Shown piece by piece: positions 7,152 through 13,738 of a stretch of 13,766 bases of DNA. Within the stretch, counting starts at the first letter, position 1, and every line of letters begins with the position of its first letter. Made by a program: the position numbers and the translations under genes. Origin of the DNA: Candidatus Bathyarchaeota archaeon. GTDB lineage: Archaea > Thermoproteota > Bathyarchaeia > Bathyarchaeales > SOJC01. The stretch lies in contig DAOWHM010000022.1 in assembly GCA_030641425.1 (NCBI GenBank), forward strand, positions 1 to 13,766, read 5' to 3'. A model generated the notes under the pieces. It was given only the letters and a program-made list of their open reading frames with translations, was not told the origin of the DNA and made no database searches.

Positions 7152-8168
7152 ATGACTGACTTCGGCATTGAGTTTGTACCTCGAGACCTTTACTGGAAAA
7201 CAACCTTCTACGCCATACAAGCTGAAAAAACAGGGTTCAACACTCTGTGGATAACAGATCACTTCAACAATAGAAATGTCTACGTATCATTAGCCATAGT
7301 CTCAGCCTACACAGACAAGATAAAATTCGGACCAGGGGTAACGAATCCATATCTGATTCATCCGATAGTCACGGGTCAAGCCATTTCAACACTTAACGAA
7401 ATAGCACCAGGCAGAGTTGTTTGTGGAATAGGTGCAGGAGATAGAACAACACTACAATTGGTCAATGTGAAGCCTACAAGACCTTTGTCAACAATAAGGG
7501 AAGCTGTTGAGATAATTCGAGGAATCTCTTCTGGAAGAAAGGTGAAGATGGAAGGTCGAGCTTTCACAGTTTTGGGGGGTAAATTGAACTTCAAAGTAGA
7601 AAGCAAAGTCCCCATCTTCATCGGAGCTCAAGGACCTAAGATGCTAGCATTAGCAGCAGAAATTGGAGATGGTGTTTTAATCAATGCTTCTCACCCTGAA
7701 GACGTAGCAAGAGCTATGGAATTTATCAAGAATGGGATCATCAAGGCAGGAAAGACTAAGGAAGATTTGACTATAGCGACATATACGTCCTTATCTGTAG
7801 CGAACAAAGCTGAAAAGGCAAAAAAGGCAGCCATTCCTGTGGTTGCCTACATTGTAGCTGGCTGCCCTGAATCAATCCTTAGCAAGCATGGTATATCAAT
7901 GGAGACTGCCACTGCAATCCGTCACGCAATAGTTCAAGGCAGATGGAAAGAGGCTTTCTCAAATATAACCGAAGAAATGATAGGAGCTTTCTCCATATGT
8001 GGAACACCTGAAACCGTTGTTGAGAAGATTAGCAGGTTAGTTAGTATAGGGACAACCCAAATCGTGGTCGGGTCACCGATTGGACCAGACATACGTAAAT
8101 CTATTAACATGATTGCAGCAGAGGTATTTCCACATTTTAAGACAAAGGAGGAATTTGTAGGTGATTGA
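7152..8168 (+). CDS. mer: F420-dependent methylenetetrahydromethanopterin reductase
   Basis: Catalyses methylene-H4MPT + F420H2 to methyl-H4MPT, or the reverse, as a cytoplasmic enzyme of the luciferase-like TIM-barrel superfamily. The 338-residue sequence follows methanogen Mer closely in motif order: DFGIEFVPRD at the N-terminus, WITDHFNNRNVY at 33-44, FGPGVTNPY at 59-67 (the region of the non-prolyl cis peptide in the family), GIGAGD at 92-97, IGAQGPKMLALAAEIGDG at 157-174, LINAS at 176-180, AFSICGTPE at 279-287 and VVGSPIGPD at 305-313. These distinguish it from generic F420-dependent luciferase-like oxidoreductases. The ATG follows AGAGGA at eight bases. The stop overlaps the GTG start of the RAM gene by 8 bp, so the two are coupled. 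It duplicates the step assigned to MetVF. Confidence 0.93.
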   Translation: MTDFGIEFVPRDLYWKTTFYAIQAEKTGFNTLWITDHFNNRNVYVSLAIVSAYTDKIKFGPGVTNPYLIHPIVTGQAISTLNEIAPGRVVCGIGAGDRTTLQLVNVKPTRPLSTIREAVEIIRGISSGRKVKMEGRAFTVLGGKLNFKVESKVPIFIGAQGPKMLALAAEIGDGVLINASHPEDVARAMEFIKNGIIKAGKTKEDLTIATYTSLSVANKAEKAKKAAIPVVAYIVAGCPESILSKHGISMETATAIRHAIVQGRWKEAFSNITEEMIGAFSICGTPETVVEKISRLVSIGTTQIVVGSPIGPDIRKSINMIAAEVFPHFKTKEEFVGD

Positions 8169-8409
8169 AGCCTATGTGTTGCTAAGGATTAAGCCAGGTC
8201 AAGACAGATCAGTCTTTGGAAAAGTGAAGAAGTTGAAACAAGTTACAGAGATGGATACAGTTTATGGCGCATATGATTTACTTGCTAAGGTTCAAGTTGA
8301 AACTATGGAGGATTTGGACTCTTTCATCTTTGACACTATCAGAACGATTAAAGGAGTAGAGAGAAGCACAACCCTAATAACGATAGAACCTCCGGCTGAA
8401 GGAAGATGA
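8161..8409 (+). CDS. Stand-alone RAM (Lrp/AsnC ligand-binding) domain protein 1
   Basis: An 82-aa protein consisting only of the RAM/AsnC-type effector-binding alpha/beta fold, without a DNA-binding HTH. It begins AYVLLRIKPG, has the central VYGAYDLLAKVQVE (about 39-52), then the helix MEDLDSFIFDTIRTI and the last strand ERSTTLITIEPP. The GTG start overlaps the end of mer by 8 bp, placing it firmly in the same transcript and suggesting coupled synthesis. Family members are thought to form oligomers that bind amino acids or other small molecules, or to modulate Lrp partners. A role as an allosteric or regulatory companion of the C1 enzymes is inference. It is clearly related to the second RAM protein downstream. 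Confidence 0.85.
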   Translation: MIEAYVLLRIKPGQDRSVFGKVKKLKQVTEMDTVYGAYDLLAKVQVETMEDLDSFIFDTIRTIKGVERSTTLITIEPPAEGR

Positions 8410-8444
8410 ATTGAAAAGAAGCTCTCTTAATTGTGGAAAGTGTT

Positions 8445-8537
8445 ATGGCCACTCCTGAATTTATCATGAGTCAGAATCGATCTGTTCAGTTCTTGAAGCA
8501 GTCCCGCCTGCGCGCGAATATGGAGATGAACAGGTGA
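8445..8537 (+). CDS. possible 30-aa small protein coupled to the second RAM gene
   Basis: An ATG at 8445 with a GGAAAG ribosome-site-like sequence upstream (8435-8440) opens a 30-codon frame. Its TGA overlaps the GTG start of the next gene in a 4-bp GTGA junction. The peptide begins MATPEFIMSQ and ends LRANMEMNR; it is polar and net basic, with no recognised motif. The overlap is the classic coupling geometry, but a frame this short may arise by chance, and the region may be only a spacer between two duplicated RAM genes. Confidence 0.3.
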   Translation: MATPEFIMSQNRSVQFLKQSRLRANMEMNR

Positions 8538-8779
8538 TAATAGCCTATACACTTGCTAAAGTCTCTCCCAATGAGAGCATGGTGGTCAACAAAATGATAG
8601 AGAAACTCCCTCCAATGTTAGAGGTGGTCTTAGTCTATGGTGAATACGATATTCTCATGAAAACGAAGACTAAAAGCATAAAGGAACTGAATGGTTTCAT
8701 CTATGATATCTTGAGAAGGATACCCCACATTGTTATGACTACAACTATGATTGTAGCGAACATCCCAAAGAAAGGATAG
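8534..8779 (+). CDS. Stand-alone RAM (Lrp/AsnC ligand-binding) domain protein 2
   Basis: An 81-aa RAM-only protein, paralogous to the one 125 bp upstream. Both share the AY-L-K/R opening, the VYG-YD-L-K core (VYGEYDILMKTKT here) and the helix with F-IYDI/FDTIR, followed by TTTMIV. There is no HTH. The GTG start is set by GGAG nine bases upstream (8522-8525); an ATG at 8526 is out of frame. The tandem pair probably arose by duplication and has diverged considerably, so the two may bind different ligands or form a hetero-oligomer (inference). The next gene, mtd, has its own promoter, so this is probably the last gene of the mer transcript. Confidence 0.85.
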   Translation: MIIAYTLAKVSPNESMVVNKMIEKLPPMLEVVLVYGEYDILMKTKTKSIKELNGFIYDILRRIPHIVMTTTMIVANIPKKG

Positions 8780-8810
8780 AAGGTCAACCCTTATTCTGCA
8801 GGACGGAACA

Positions 8811-8821
8811 GATTATATATT
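8811..8821 (+). promoter_or_regulatory. TATA-like box for mtd
   Basis: GATTATATATT lies about 35-44 bases before the TTG start at 8855. The predicted transcription start is near 8841, giving a leader of about 14 bases. Confidence 0.5.
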
Positions 8822-8854
8822 CTATGTAATAACTGTCAATGTGTTGGGGTTCCC

Positions 8855-9697
8855 TTGATAGTTAAAGTTGGAGTTTTCAAATGCGGCAATATCGGAACTG
8901 CGCCAATATTGGAGCTGCTCCTTGATGAATTGGCTGATCGCAAGGATCTGACTGTGCGAACTGTATCAACAGGGTCTAAAATGGATGTTGAAGCGGTTGA
9001 GGAAACTGTTGAGAAGATTTTTGAGTTCTCGCCGGATCTTCTGCTTTTCATCTCACCAAACACATCTGCCCCTGGACCTGCAAAAGCAAGGGAAGTATTC
9101 TCGAGAAAAAAAGTGCCCACGGTTATATTCACAGATGGACCAGGCAAACGAGTAAAGGATGAGATTGAAAGACAGGGCTTAGGCTATGTAATAATCATGG
9201 GTGATCCCTTGATTGGAGCACGAAAGGAATTTCTTGATCCCCTAGAGATGGCAATCTTCAACGCTAATGTGATAAAGGTCCTGGCTTGCACAGGAGTCTT
9301 AAGAAGGATATTTCGTGAAGTCGACAAATTGATCCTTGCTATTAAAAGCGGAGCCAGTCTGTCTCTACCAAAGTTAAAAATCGACACGGACGATATTCTG
9401 GACGCCGGAGACTTCAAGAACCCTTACGCCATGGTGAAGGCAATGGCAGCCTACGAACTGCTAAAGAAGGTAGCTGAAATTAATGTGCGAGCTTGCTTCA
9501 TCGAGAAAGATAAGAAGAAGTACGTTCCCTTCGTCGCTTGCGCACACGAAATAGTGCAAAAGAGCGCTCTTCTTGCTGAAGAAGCAAGGGAGATTGAGAA
9601 ATATGGAGACACCCTTCTGCGAACTCCTCATGCTAAAGATGGCAGGCTCAAAACTAAAGACAAGTTATTGTTTCCGCCAAAGACATCAGACCAGTAG
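8855..9697 (+). CDS. mtd: F420-dependent methylenetetrahydromethanopterin dehydrogenase
   Basis: Interconverts methenyl-H4MPT+ and methylene-H4MPT with F420H2/F420; a soluble cytoplasmic enzyme known only with F420 and tetrahydropterin substrates. The length (280 aa) matches the family, which is about 276 aa in methanogens. Recognised motifs are GVFKCGNIGTAP at 6-17, SPNTSAPGPAKARE at 67-80, GDPLIGARKEFLDP at 116-129, NPYAMVKAMAAYE at 189-201 and RTPHAKDG at 256-263. The start is TTG, since no ATG or GTG precedes the conserved N-terminus; the ribosome site (TGGGGT, 8845-8850) is weak and a short leader is predicted. Its product is the substrate of Mer, encoded just upstream with the RAM genes, so the two form consecutive F420-linked steps. 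Confidence 0.94.
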   Translation: MIVKVGVFKCGNIGTAPILELLLDELADRKDLTVRTVSTGSKMDVEAVEETVEKIFEFSPDLLLFISPNTSAPGPAKAREVFSRKKVPTVIFTDGPGKRVKDEIERQGLGYVIIMGDPLIGARKEFLDPLEMAIFNANVIKVLACTGVLRRIFREVDKLILAIKSGASLSLPKLKIDTDDILDAGDFKNPYAMVKAMAAYELLKKVAEINVRACFIEKDKKKYVPFVACAHEIVQKSALLAEEAREIEKYGDTLLRTPHAKDGRLKTKDKLLFPPKTSDQ

Positions 9698-9846
9698 AAT
9701 GAATGTTAAACGGAGCATTTGGCCTCCTGTGAAAGATCAGTTGTAACCAATAGGCTTAATATTTCATTGGACTCAGGGGATTTTATTAATACGTGATGGC
9801 TCATTTAACCTGACGAACAATATTATTGTAGGAGCGCTTCTTCAGG
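9698..9846. promoter_or_regulatory. mtd-acd intergenic region with acd promoter
   Basis: A 149-bp gap without a gene. TATA-like candidates are CTTAATATTT near 9754-9763 and TTTTATTAAT at 9781-9790; the second predicts a start near 9811. GGAG at 9831-9834 lies 12 bases before the TTG start of the synthetase gene. A weak GGAG...CTCC dyad after mtd (9713-9727) is too poor to call a terminator. Confidence 0.35.
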
Positions 9847-12519
9847 TTGGGTCTCGAGAAACTCGATAGGCTGTTCAATCCAAGAAGAATAGCAGTTGTG
9901 GGAGCTAGTGACAGAGAGGGATCCGTTGGCGCGAAACTGCTTCGAAACTTAGTTGGTGTAGGATATAAAGGCGTAGTATATCCAGTTAACCCATTCAGGC
10001 CTACAGTTCAGGGTATTACTGCTTACCCAGCAATGAAGAGGGTACCTCGCCAGGTAGACTTGGCAATCATCGCAACACCAGCCCATACGGTTCCCCAGGT
10101 TGTCGAGGAATGTGGTAAAGCAGGAGTTTCAGGGTTGGTGATTATTTCTGCGGGCTTTAGAGAGAGTGGTGCTGAAGGTAAAGACCTTGAAAAGAGAATT
10201 CTTGAACTGAAGAACCGCTTCGACATGAGGATAATTGGACCCAACTGTCTTGGCTTAATGCGACCAAGCGTTAAGTTAAACGCTACATTCGCCAATAAAA
10301 CAGCTGATCCTGGGAAGATTGCGTTCATCTCTCAAAGTGCTGCACTGTGCGCTTCAGTTCTAGATTGGGCTTCTGAAGCTCATGTGGGATTCAGCGCTGT
10401 TGTATCTGTAGGTTCCATGTTGGATGTGGACTTTGGGGATTTAATTGACTATTTTGGAACCGATCCTCAAACGAAGAGTATTGTTCTTTATATCGAGTCT
10501 ATTAAGAACGCACGGAAATTTCTAAGTGCTGCACGAGGATTTGCGAGGGCGAAACCAATTGTAGTTGTGAAAGCTGGAAAATTCCCTGAGAGTGCTGAAG
10601 CTGCAATTTGCCACACTGGAGCGTTATGTGGAGAAGATGCTGTATATGATGCAGCTTTCAGACGTGCTGGGATTGTTCGTGTAGAAGCAATAAGTGATCT
10701 CTTTAGCTGTGCTGAAACCTTAGCTATGCAGCCCAATCCCAGAGGCGCTAATCTCACGATAATCACTAACGCAGGGGGTCTAGGGGTGATGGCGACAGAT
10801 ACTCTGATTGCTAAAGGAGGAAAACTCTCACCACTAGGCGATGAAACTATTCAAGCCTTGGATGGCAAATTACCTTCCTACTGCAGTACTCAGAACCCCA
10901 TTGACATCCTTGAAGAGGCGACTACCGAGAGATTCCGAGAGGTTATGAAGATATGTTTCAAGGATCCTGCAAGTAACGGTTTTCTGATTATCTACACTCC
11001 TCAAGGAGCTTCAGACCCTGTTGATACAGCAAAAGCAATTGTAGAACTCGCCAGAGAAACTTCAAAACCTGTTCTCACGTCTGTTATGGGCGAAGATGAC
11101 TGCTGGAGAGCACGGCAGATTCTTCGCAAGAATGGTATTCCTGCCTTCACTACCCCGGAGCAAGCAGTCTCCACTTTCATGTACATGTGGGGCTACGCGC
11201 AAAACCTAGAACTCCTCTATGAAACCCCTGAAGAACTCGCCATTGAACTGTCAATCCCAGTGTTTCTCAGGGAAGTATTGAGAGCGGCCTTGGACGAAGG
11301 ACGTCAAGTCTTGACAGAGCCTGAATCAAAACAATTTCTAAATGCATACGGAATTCCAACGATAAAATCCGTGGTTGCTGTAACTCCCAAAGAAGCTGTC
11401 AAGGTAGCGTCTGGAATTGGATATCCCGTCGTGATGAAAGCCCTCTCTCCCCAAATAACTCATAAATCCCAAGTTGGAGGGGTGATCCTCGATGTGCGCT
11501 CAGAAAAAGAAGTTGCGGAATCTTTCAAGGATATAGTTGACAGAGTCAAAAAACATAGACCTGAAGCTGAATTCAAAGGCGTTATACTTCAACCAATGAT
11601 TAAAAGAAAAGGGTATGAACTACTAGTTGGCTCCAAGAAAGACCCCCAGTTTGGCGCAGTAATCCTGTTCGGGATGGGCGGGGTAGCAACTGAGTTGATG
11701 AAGGACGTGAGTATTGGCCTTCCTCCTCTAAATCAAGTGTTAGCGAGAAGGTTGATGGAGAGAACCGCTATCTATCAGCTTTTCTCCAGCTCGGACAGAA
11801 GCCGAGTGAACTTTAAACTCCTCGAAGAAATTTTAGTTAAGTTTTCGCAACTCGTAATAGATTTCCCCGAGATTAAGGAGATGGATATTAACCCTCTCAT
11901 CGTGGATGAAGATGAAGCCGTTGCTGTGGACGCTCGAATCGTTGTTGAATCACAAAGCATCCCGACTGAACCTAAACCTCATAGACATCTCGTCATTACC
12001 CCTTACCCAAAGAAGTATATTGATCAGTGGAAGTTGAAGGATGGGACACCGATTCTCTTTCGTCCCATAAGACCTGAAGATGAAACTCTCCTCTACAACT
12101 TGTTCAAGTCCTTCTCTGAGGAAACAATGCGTTTCCGTTTCTTCCAGATAATCAGGGAAATGTCTCACGAAACGTTAACCAGATACTGCAACATAGACTA
12201 CAATCGAGAGATCGCCATAATTGCAGAGAAAGGAAAGAACGAGAAGAGGAAGATCATCGGAGTAGCTCGTGTGATAGTGCAACCAGACCAAAAAAACGGA
12301 GAATTCGCAGTTGCAGTGGGAGACGAGTGGCAAGGACAAGGATTAGGATCTAAGTTAGTGGACATTATAATCAAGATAGGGAGAGACTTGGAGCTGGAAA
12401 ATATCTATGGCGACGTTCTCTCAAACAACTTTAAGATGTTCCAGTTATGCAAAAGAAAGAGCTTTAAGATAGAAACAGTGGACGAAGAAACTTCGAAAGC
12501 TATACTAAACTTGACCTAA
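9847..12519 (+). CDS. acd: ADP-forming acetyl-CoA synthetase (alpha-beta fusion) with C-terminal GNAT domain
   Basis: Converts acetyl-CoA (or another acyl-CoA), ADP and phosphate into the acid, ATP and CoA. The 890-aa order is: CoA-binding Rossmann domain (about 7-130, with VVGASDREGSVG), succinyl-CoA-synthetase-like alpha domains (about 150-460, including GPNCLG at 131-136 and ISQSAAL at 161-167), ATP-grasp beta domain (about 480-705, with SPQITHKSQVGGV near 534), and a GNAT acetyltransferase domain (about 735-885, acetyl-CoA motif DEWQGQGLGSKL at 826-837). H256 in CHTGAL and H539 in THKS match the two histidines of the phosphoryl relay in active enzymes. This argues against a Pat-type acetyltransferase with a dead synthetase part, which has the same architecture. 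The TTG start fits GGAG at 9831 and the conserved LFNPRRIAVVGAS start. Downstream of mtd it could give the ATP-yielding step of acetate formation. Confidence 0.9.
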   Translation: MGLEKLDRLFNPRRIAVVGASDREGSVGAKLLRNLVGVGYKGVVYPVNPFRPTVQGITAYPAMKRVPRQVDLAIIATPAHTVPQVVEECGKAGVSGLVIISAGFRESGAEGKDLEKRILELKNRFDMRIIGPNCLGLMRPSVKLNATFANKTADPGKIAFISQSAALCASVLDWASEAHVGFSAVVSVGSMLDVDFGDLIDYFGTDPQTKSIVLYIESIKNARKFLSAARGFARAKPIVVVKAGKFPESAEAAICHTGALCGEDAVYDAAFRRAGIVRVEAISDLFSCAETLAMQPNPRGANLTIITNAGGLGVMATDTLIAKGGKLSPLGDETIQALDGKLPSYCSTQNPIDILEEATTERFREVMKICFKDPASNGFLIIYTPQGASDPVDTAKAIVELARETSKPVLTSVMGEDDCWRARQILRKNGIPAFTTPEQAVSTFMYMWGYAQNLELLYETPEELAIELSIPVFLREVLRAALDEGRQVLTEPESKQFLNAYGIPTIKSVVAVTPKEAVKVASGIGYPVVMKALSPQITHKSQVGGVILDVRSEKEVAESFKDIVDRVKKHRPEAEFKGVILQPMIKRKGYELLVGSKKDPQFGAVILFGMGGVATELMKDVSIGLPPLNQVLARRLMERTAIYQLFSSSDRSRVNFKLLEEILVKFSQLVIDFPEIKEMDINPLIVDEDEAVAVDARIVVESQSIPTEPKPHRHLVITPYPKKYIDQWKLKDGTPILFRPIRPEDETLLYNLFKSFSEETMRFRFFQIIREMSHETLTRYCNIDYNREIAIIAEKGKNEKRKIIGVARVIVQPDQKNGEFAVAVGDEWQGQGLGSKLVDIIIKIGRDLELENIYGDVLSNNFKMFQLCKRKSFKIETVDEETSKAILNLT

Positions 12520-12526
12520 GGTTGGT

Positions 12527-12643
12527 TTAGCTCCTCTGCTTCTGCAATCTAGTCAGTTTCCTCTTCTTTTTCTTCTCTTTCCTCTCCTTCTTCGTCAAGG
12601 GTTTAGGCTTTTTCCCCTGCGAGTCACCTCTCATGCCACTCAT
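12527..12643 (-). CDS. very small lysine-rich protein (38 aa)
   Basis: A minus-strand frame from ATG 12643 to TAA 12527 encodes a 38-residue, extremely basic peptide. It begins MSGMRGDSQG, then has a KKPKPLTKKE segment and a run dominated by lysine and arginine, ending in TRLQKQRS. About half the residues are K or R, as in ribosomal or nucleic-acid-binding miniproteins such as eL41. That is a composition likeness only; I see no alignable homology. Support for a real gene: a good minus-strand TATA-like box about 35 bases upstream, a leader of roughly nine bases with GGA, and a stop just 7 bp beyond the convergent acd stop. Against: its length, and the lysine-rich AAG/AAA coding could be a chance reading of a purine-rich strand. 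Confidence 0.5.
   Translation of the reverse strand: MSGMRGDSQGKKPKPLTKKERKEKKKKRKLTRLQKQRS
12562..12616 (+). terminator. pyrimidine-rich tract after acd, possible terminator
   Basis: The plus strand is almost entirely C and T, with T-runs (TTTTT near 12567 and near 12609), 40-100 bases after the acd stop. Archaeal polymerase stops at such U-rich stretches without a hairpin. The same tract is the coding complement of a lysine-rich small gene on the other strand, so base composition alone could explain it. Confidence 0.35.
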
Positions 12644-12673
12644 AAAGTTCCGATTAGATAATTTGCTGGAGAC

Positions 12674-12684
12674 TATTTAAGTAT
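12674..12684 (-). promoter_or_regulatory. TATA-like box for the 38-aa basic protein gene
   Basis: The minus strand reads ATACTTAAATA. With its centre near 12678, transcription would begin near 12652, about nine bases before the ATG at 12643. The fit in spacing is the main reason to take the small gene seriously. Confidence 0.4.
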
Positions 12685-12756
12685 AGACTCAAATGCACGT
12701 ATGGCGACCTAGTCATTCCACGTTAAGATCAATGTTGGATTGTTCACCTTAAGTAA

Positions 12757-13203
12757 TTAATCGCTACGATTAAATTTTCTTTCTAGTTTTGAGCTTAAAG
12801 TTCCTATAATTGCGCTTGCAGCTCCAATCCAAGGTCCAAGTAAGAGGCTGACTTTCGTACTTTCAGTAAAAAGCGTGACTACTATTACCATTACAGAGAT
12901 GAAGAAGGCGATTGCCGACATAAGTGTCACAAGCTGTATGCCAAGATCGTATCCAGCAATATGAATGACACCCCCGAATACAGTCATAATTGATAGCACA
13001 ATTAAAATCATAGGGATAGCCACAGCTGCCTGATCTTGAGGATTCAATAATCCAGAAATTGCAGATGACTCCCCAGACAACCAAGGGAAAAACAGTACCG
13101 CAAAATAGACGACTCCAGCGAAGATTGCCACTCCTCCCTGCACACGAACGTCAGGATTCCGTCTTTCTCCTGTTTCAGTCAACCAAAACACTTCATCTAA
13201 CAA
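12757..13203 (-). CDS. Membrane protein with four predicted transmembrane helices
   Basis: A 148-aa integral membrane protein not recognised as a named family. Hydrophobic segments lie at about 22-42, 60-82, 89-111 and 117-137, with a polar N-terminus (ETGERRNPDVR) and a basic C-terminus (KLERKFNRSD). There is no signal peptide and no catalytic motif. Start: TTG at 13203 has no visible ribosome site, while GTG at 13191 lies about 30 bases from the TATA-like box centred near 13221 and would suit a leaderless message; either is possible and only four residues differ. It is divergent from the Nudix gene. A small-molecule transport, membrane-stress or accessory role cannot be chosen from the sequence. 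Confidence 0.7.
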   Translation of the reverse strand: MLDEVFWLTETGERRNPDVRVQGGVAIFAGVVYFAVLFFPWLSGESSAISGLLNPQDQAAVAIPMILIVLSIMTVFGGVIHIAGYDLGIQLVTLMSAIAFFISVMVIVVTLFTESTKVSLLLGPWIGAASAIIGTLSSKLERKFNRSD

Positions 13204-13215
13204 GATGGCGCAGTG

Positions 13216-13226
13216 ACTTTATATTT
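13216..13226 (-). promoter_or_regulatory. TATA-like box for the membrane protein gene
   Basis: The minus strand reads AAATATAAAGT after a run of seven A. A transcription start near 13195 would fall inside the frame beginning at TTG 13203, favouring a leaderless start at GTG 13191. Confidence 0.4.
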
Positions 13227-13331
13227 TTTTGTTCGAAGCTGATCTTTGAGGAGCAAGAGCGTTCAACATATCTAACTCTTAAGTGTGACTTTGATGTTAT
13301 TCGTTTCAGTAAGGGTAGGAGACTTTGATCC

Positions 13332-13715
13332 TTGGGAGAAGTTGATGTCGTAGTTGGAATAATATTGAAGCGGAACAAATTCCTCGTTGAGCATCGAAGC
13401 CCAGATGAAGATATTGATCCCGACATCATTTGTCTGCCAGGAGGCCACGTTAAACCTAATGAAAGTAAGGAGGAAGCCTTGAAGAGAGAGATGTATGAAG
13501 AGTTGGGCATCGATGTTGAAGGCTTAAAGTTTATCTGCCAAAATTTTTATGTCGCAAGCAACGGAGAAAGACAAAATGCATATTGCTACCTCGTCACCCG
13601 CTACAAAGGAGACCCCGTTGGTAGATCAGCAGAAGCGATTTTTTGGGAAGATAACATCGAAAATCTAAGCCTAGAAGTTGACAGAAAGACAATACGCAAG
13701 TTAAGAGTGCTCTAA
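13332..13715 (+). CDS. Nudix family hydrolase
   Basis: A Mg-dependent hydrolase of a nucleoside-diphosphate-linked substrate, probably cytoplasmic, 127 aa. The Nudix box is complete at residues 38-60: G38, E44, R52-E53, M54, E56-E57, G59, I60, with the metal-binding REMYEE core. The preceding LPGGHV and the N-terminal VDVVVGIILKRNKFLVEHR strand-turn-strand are typical. Substrate cannot be assigned; sequences of this kind include ADP-ribose, (d)NTP and diadenosine polyphosphate hydrolases. The TTG start is placed ten bases after AGGAG (13317-13321). It is divergent from the membrane protein gene with a 128-bp gap. A 15-base palindrome lies just beyond its stop. Confidence 0.9.
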   Translation: MGEVDVVVGIILKRNKFLVEHRSPDEDIDPDIICLPGGHVKPNESKEEALKREMYEELGIDVEGLKFICQNFYVASNGERQNAYCYLVTRYKGDPVGRSAEAIFWEDNIENLSLEVDRKTIRKLRVL

Positions 13716-13723
13716 AGGTTCCG

Positions 13724-13738
13724 TGCATGCTGCATGCA
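13724..13738. repeat. perfect 15-base palindrome after the Nudix gene
   Basis: TGCATGC-T-GCATGCA is a perfect dyad with 7-base arms around a single base, nine bases after the stop at 13715. Read another way it is a direct repeat of GCATGC. It could be a protein-binding site for a gene beyond the window. The one-base centre rules out a simple tight hairpin of full arm length. Confidence 0.45.

Noticed and set aside
8410..8444. TTG-initiated 15-codon frame (8411) right after the first RAM gene
   Set aside because: It has no ribosome site and is very short; the ATG frame at 8445 with the GTGA overlap is the better candidate.
9713..9727. GGAG...CTCC dyad after mtd as a terminator hairpin
   Set aside because: The stem is only four base pairs and no T-run follows.
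9787..9816. Possible C/D box small RNA (GTGATGG then CTGA) before acd
   Set aside because: The C-like box is imperfect, and no matching C' and final D boxes occur at the right distances.
13059..13510. Open frames overlapping the membrane protein and Nudix genes on the opposite strands
   Set aside because: They run through the Nudix box and the hydrophobic segments in antisense, show no motifs of their own, and conflict with well-supported genes.
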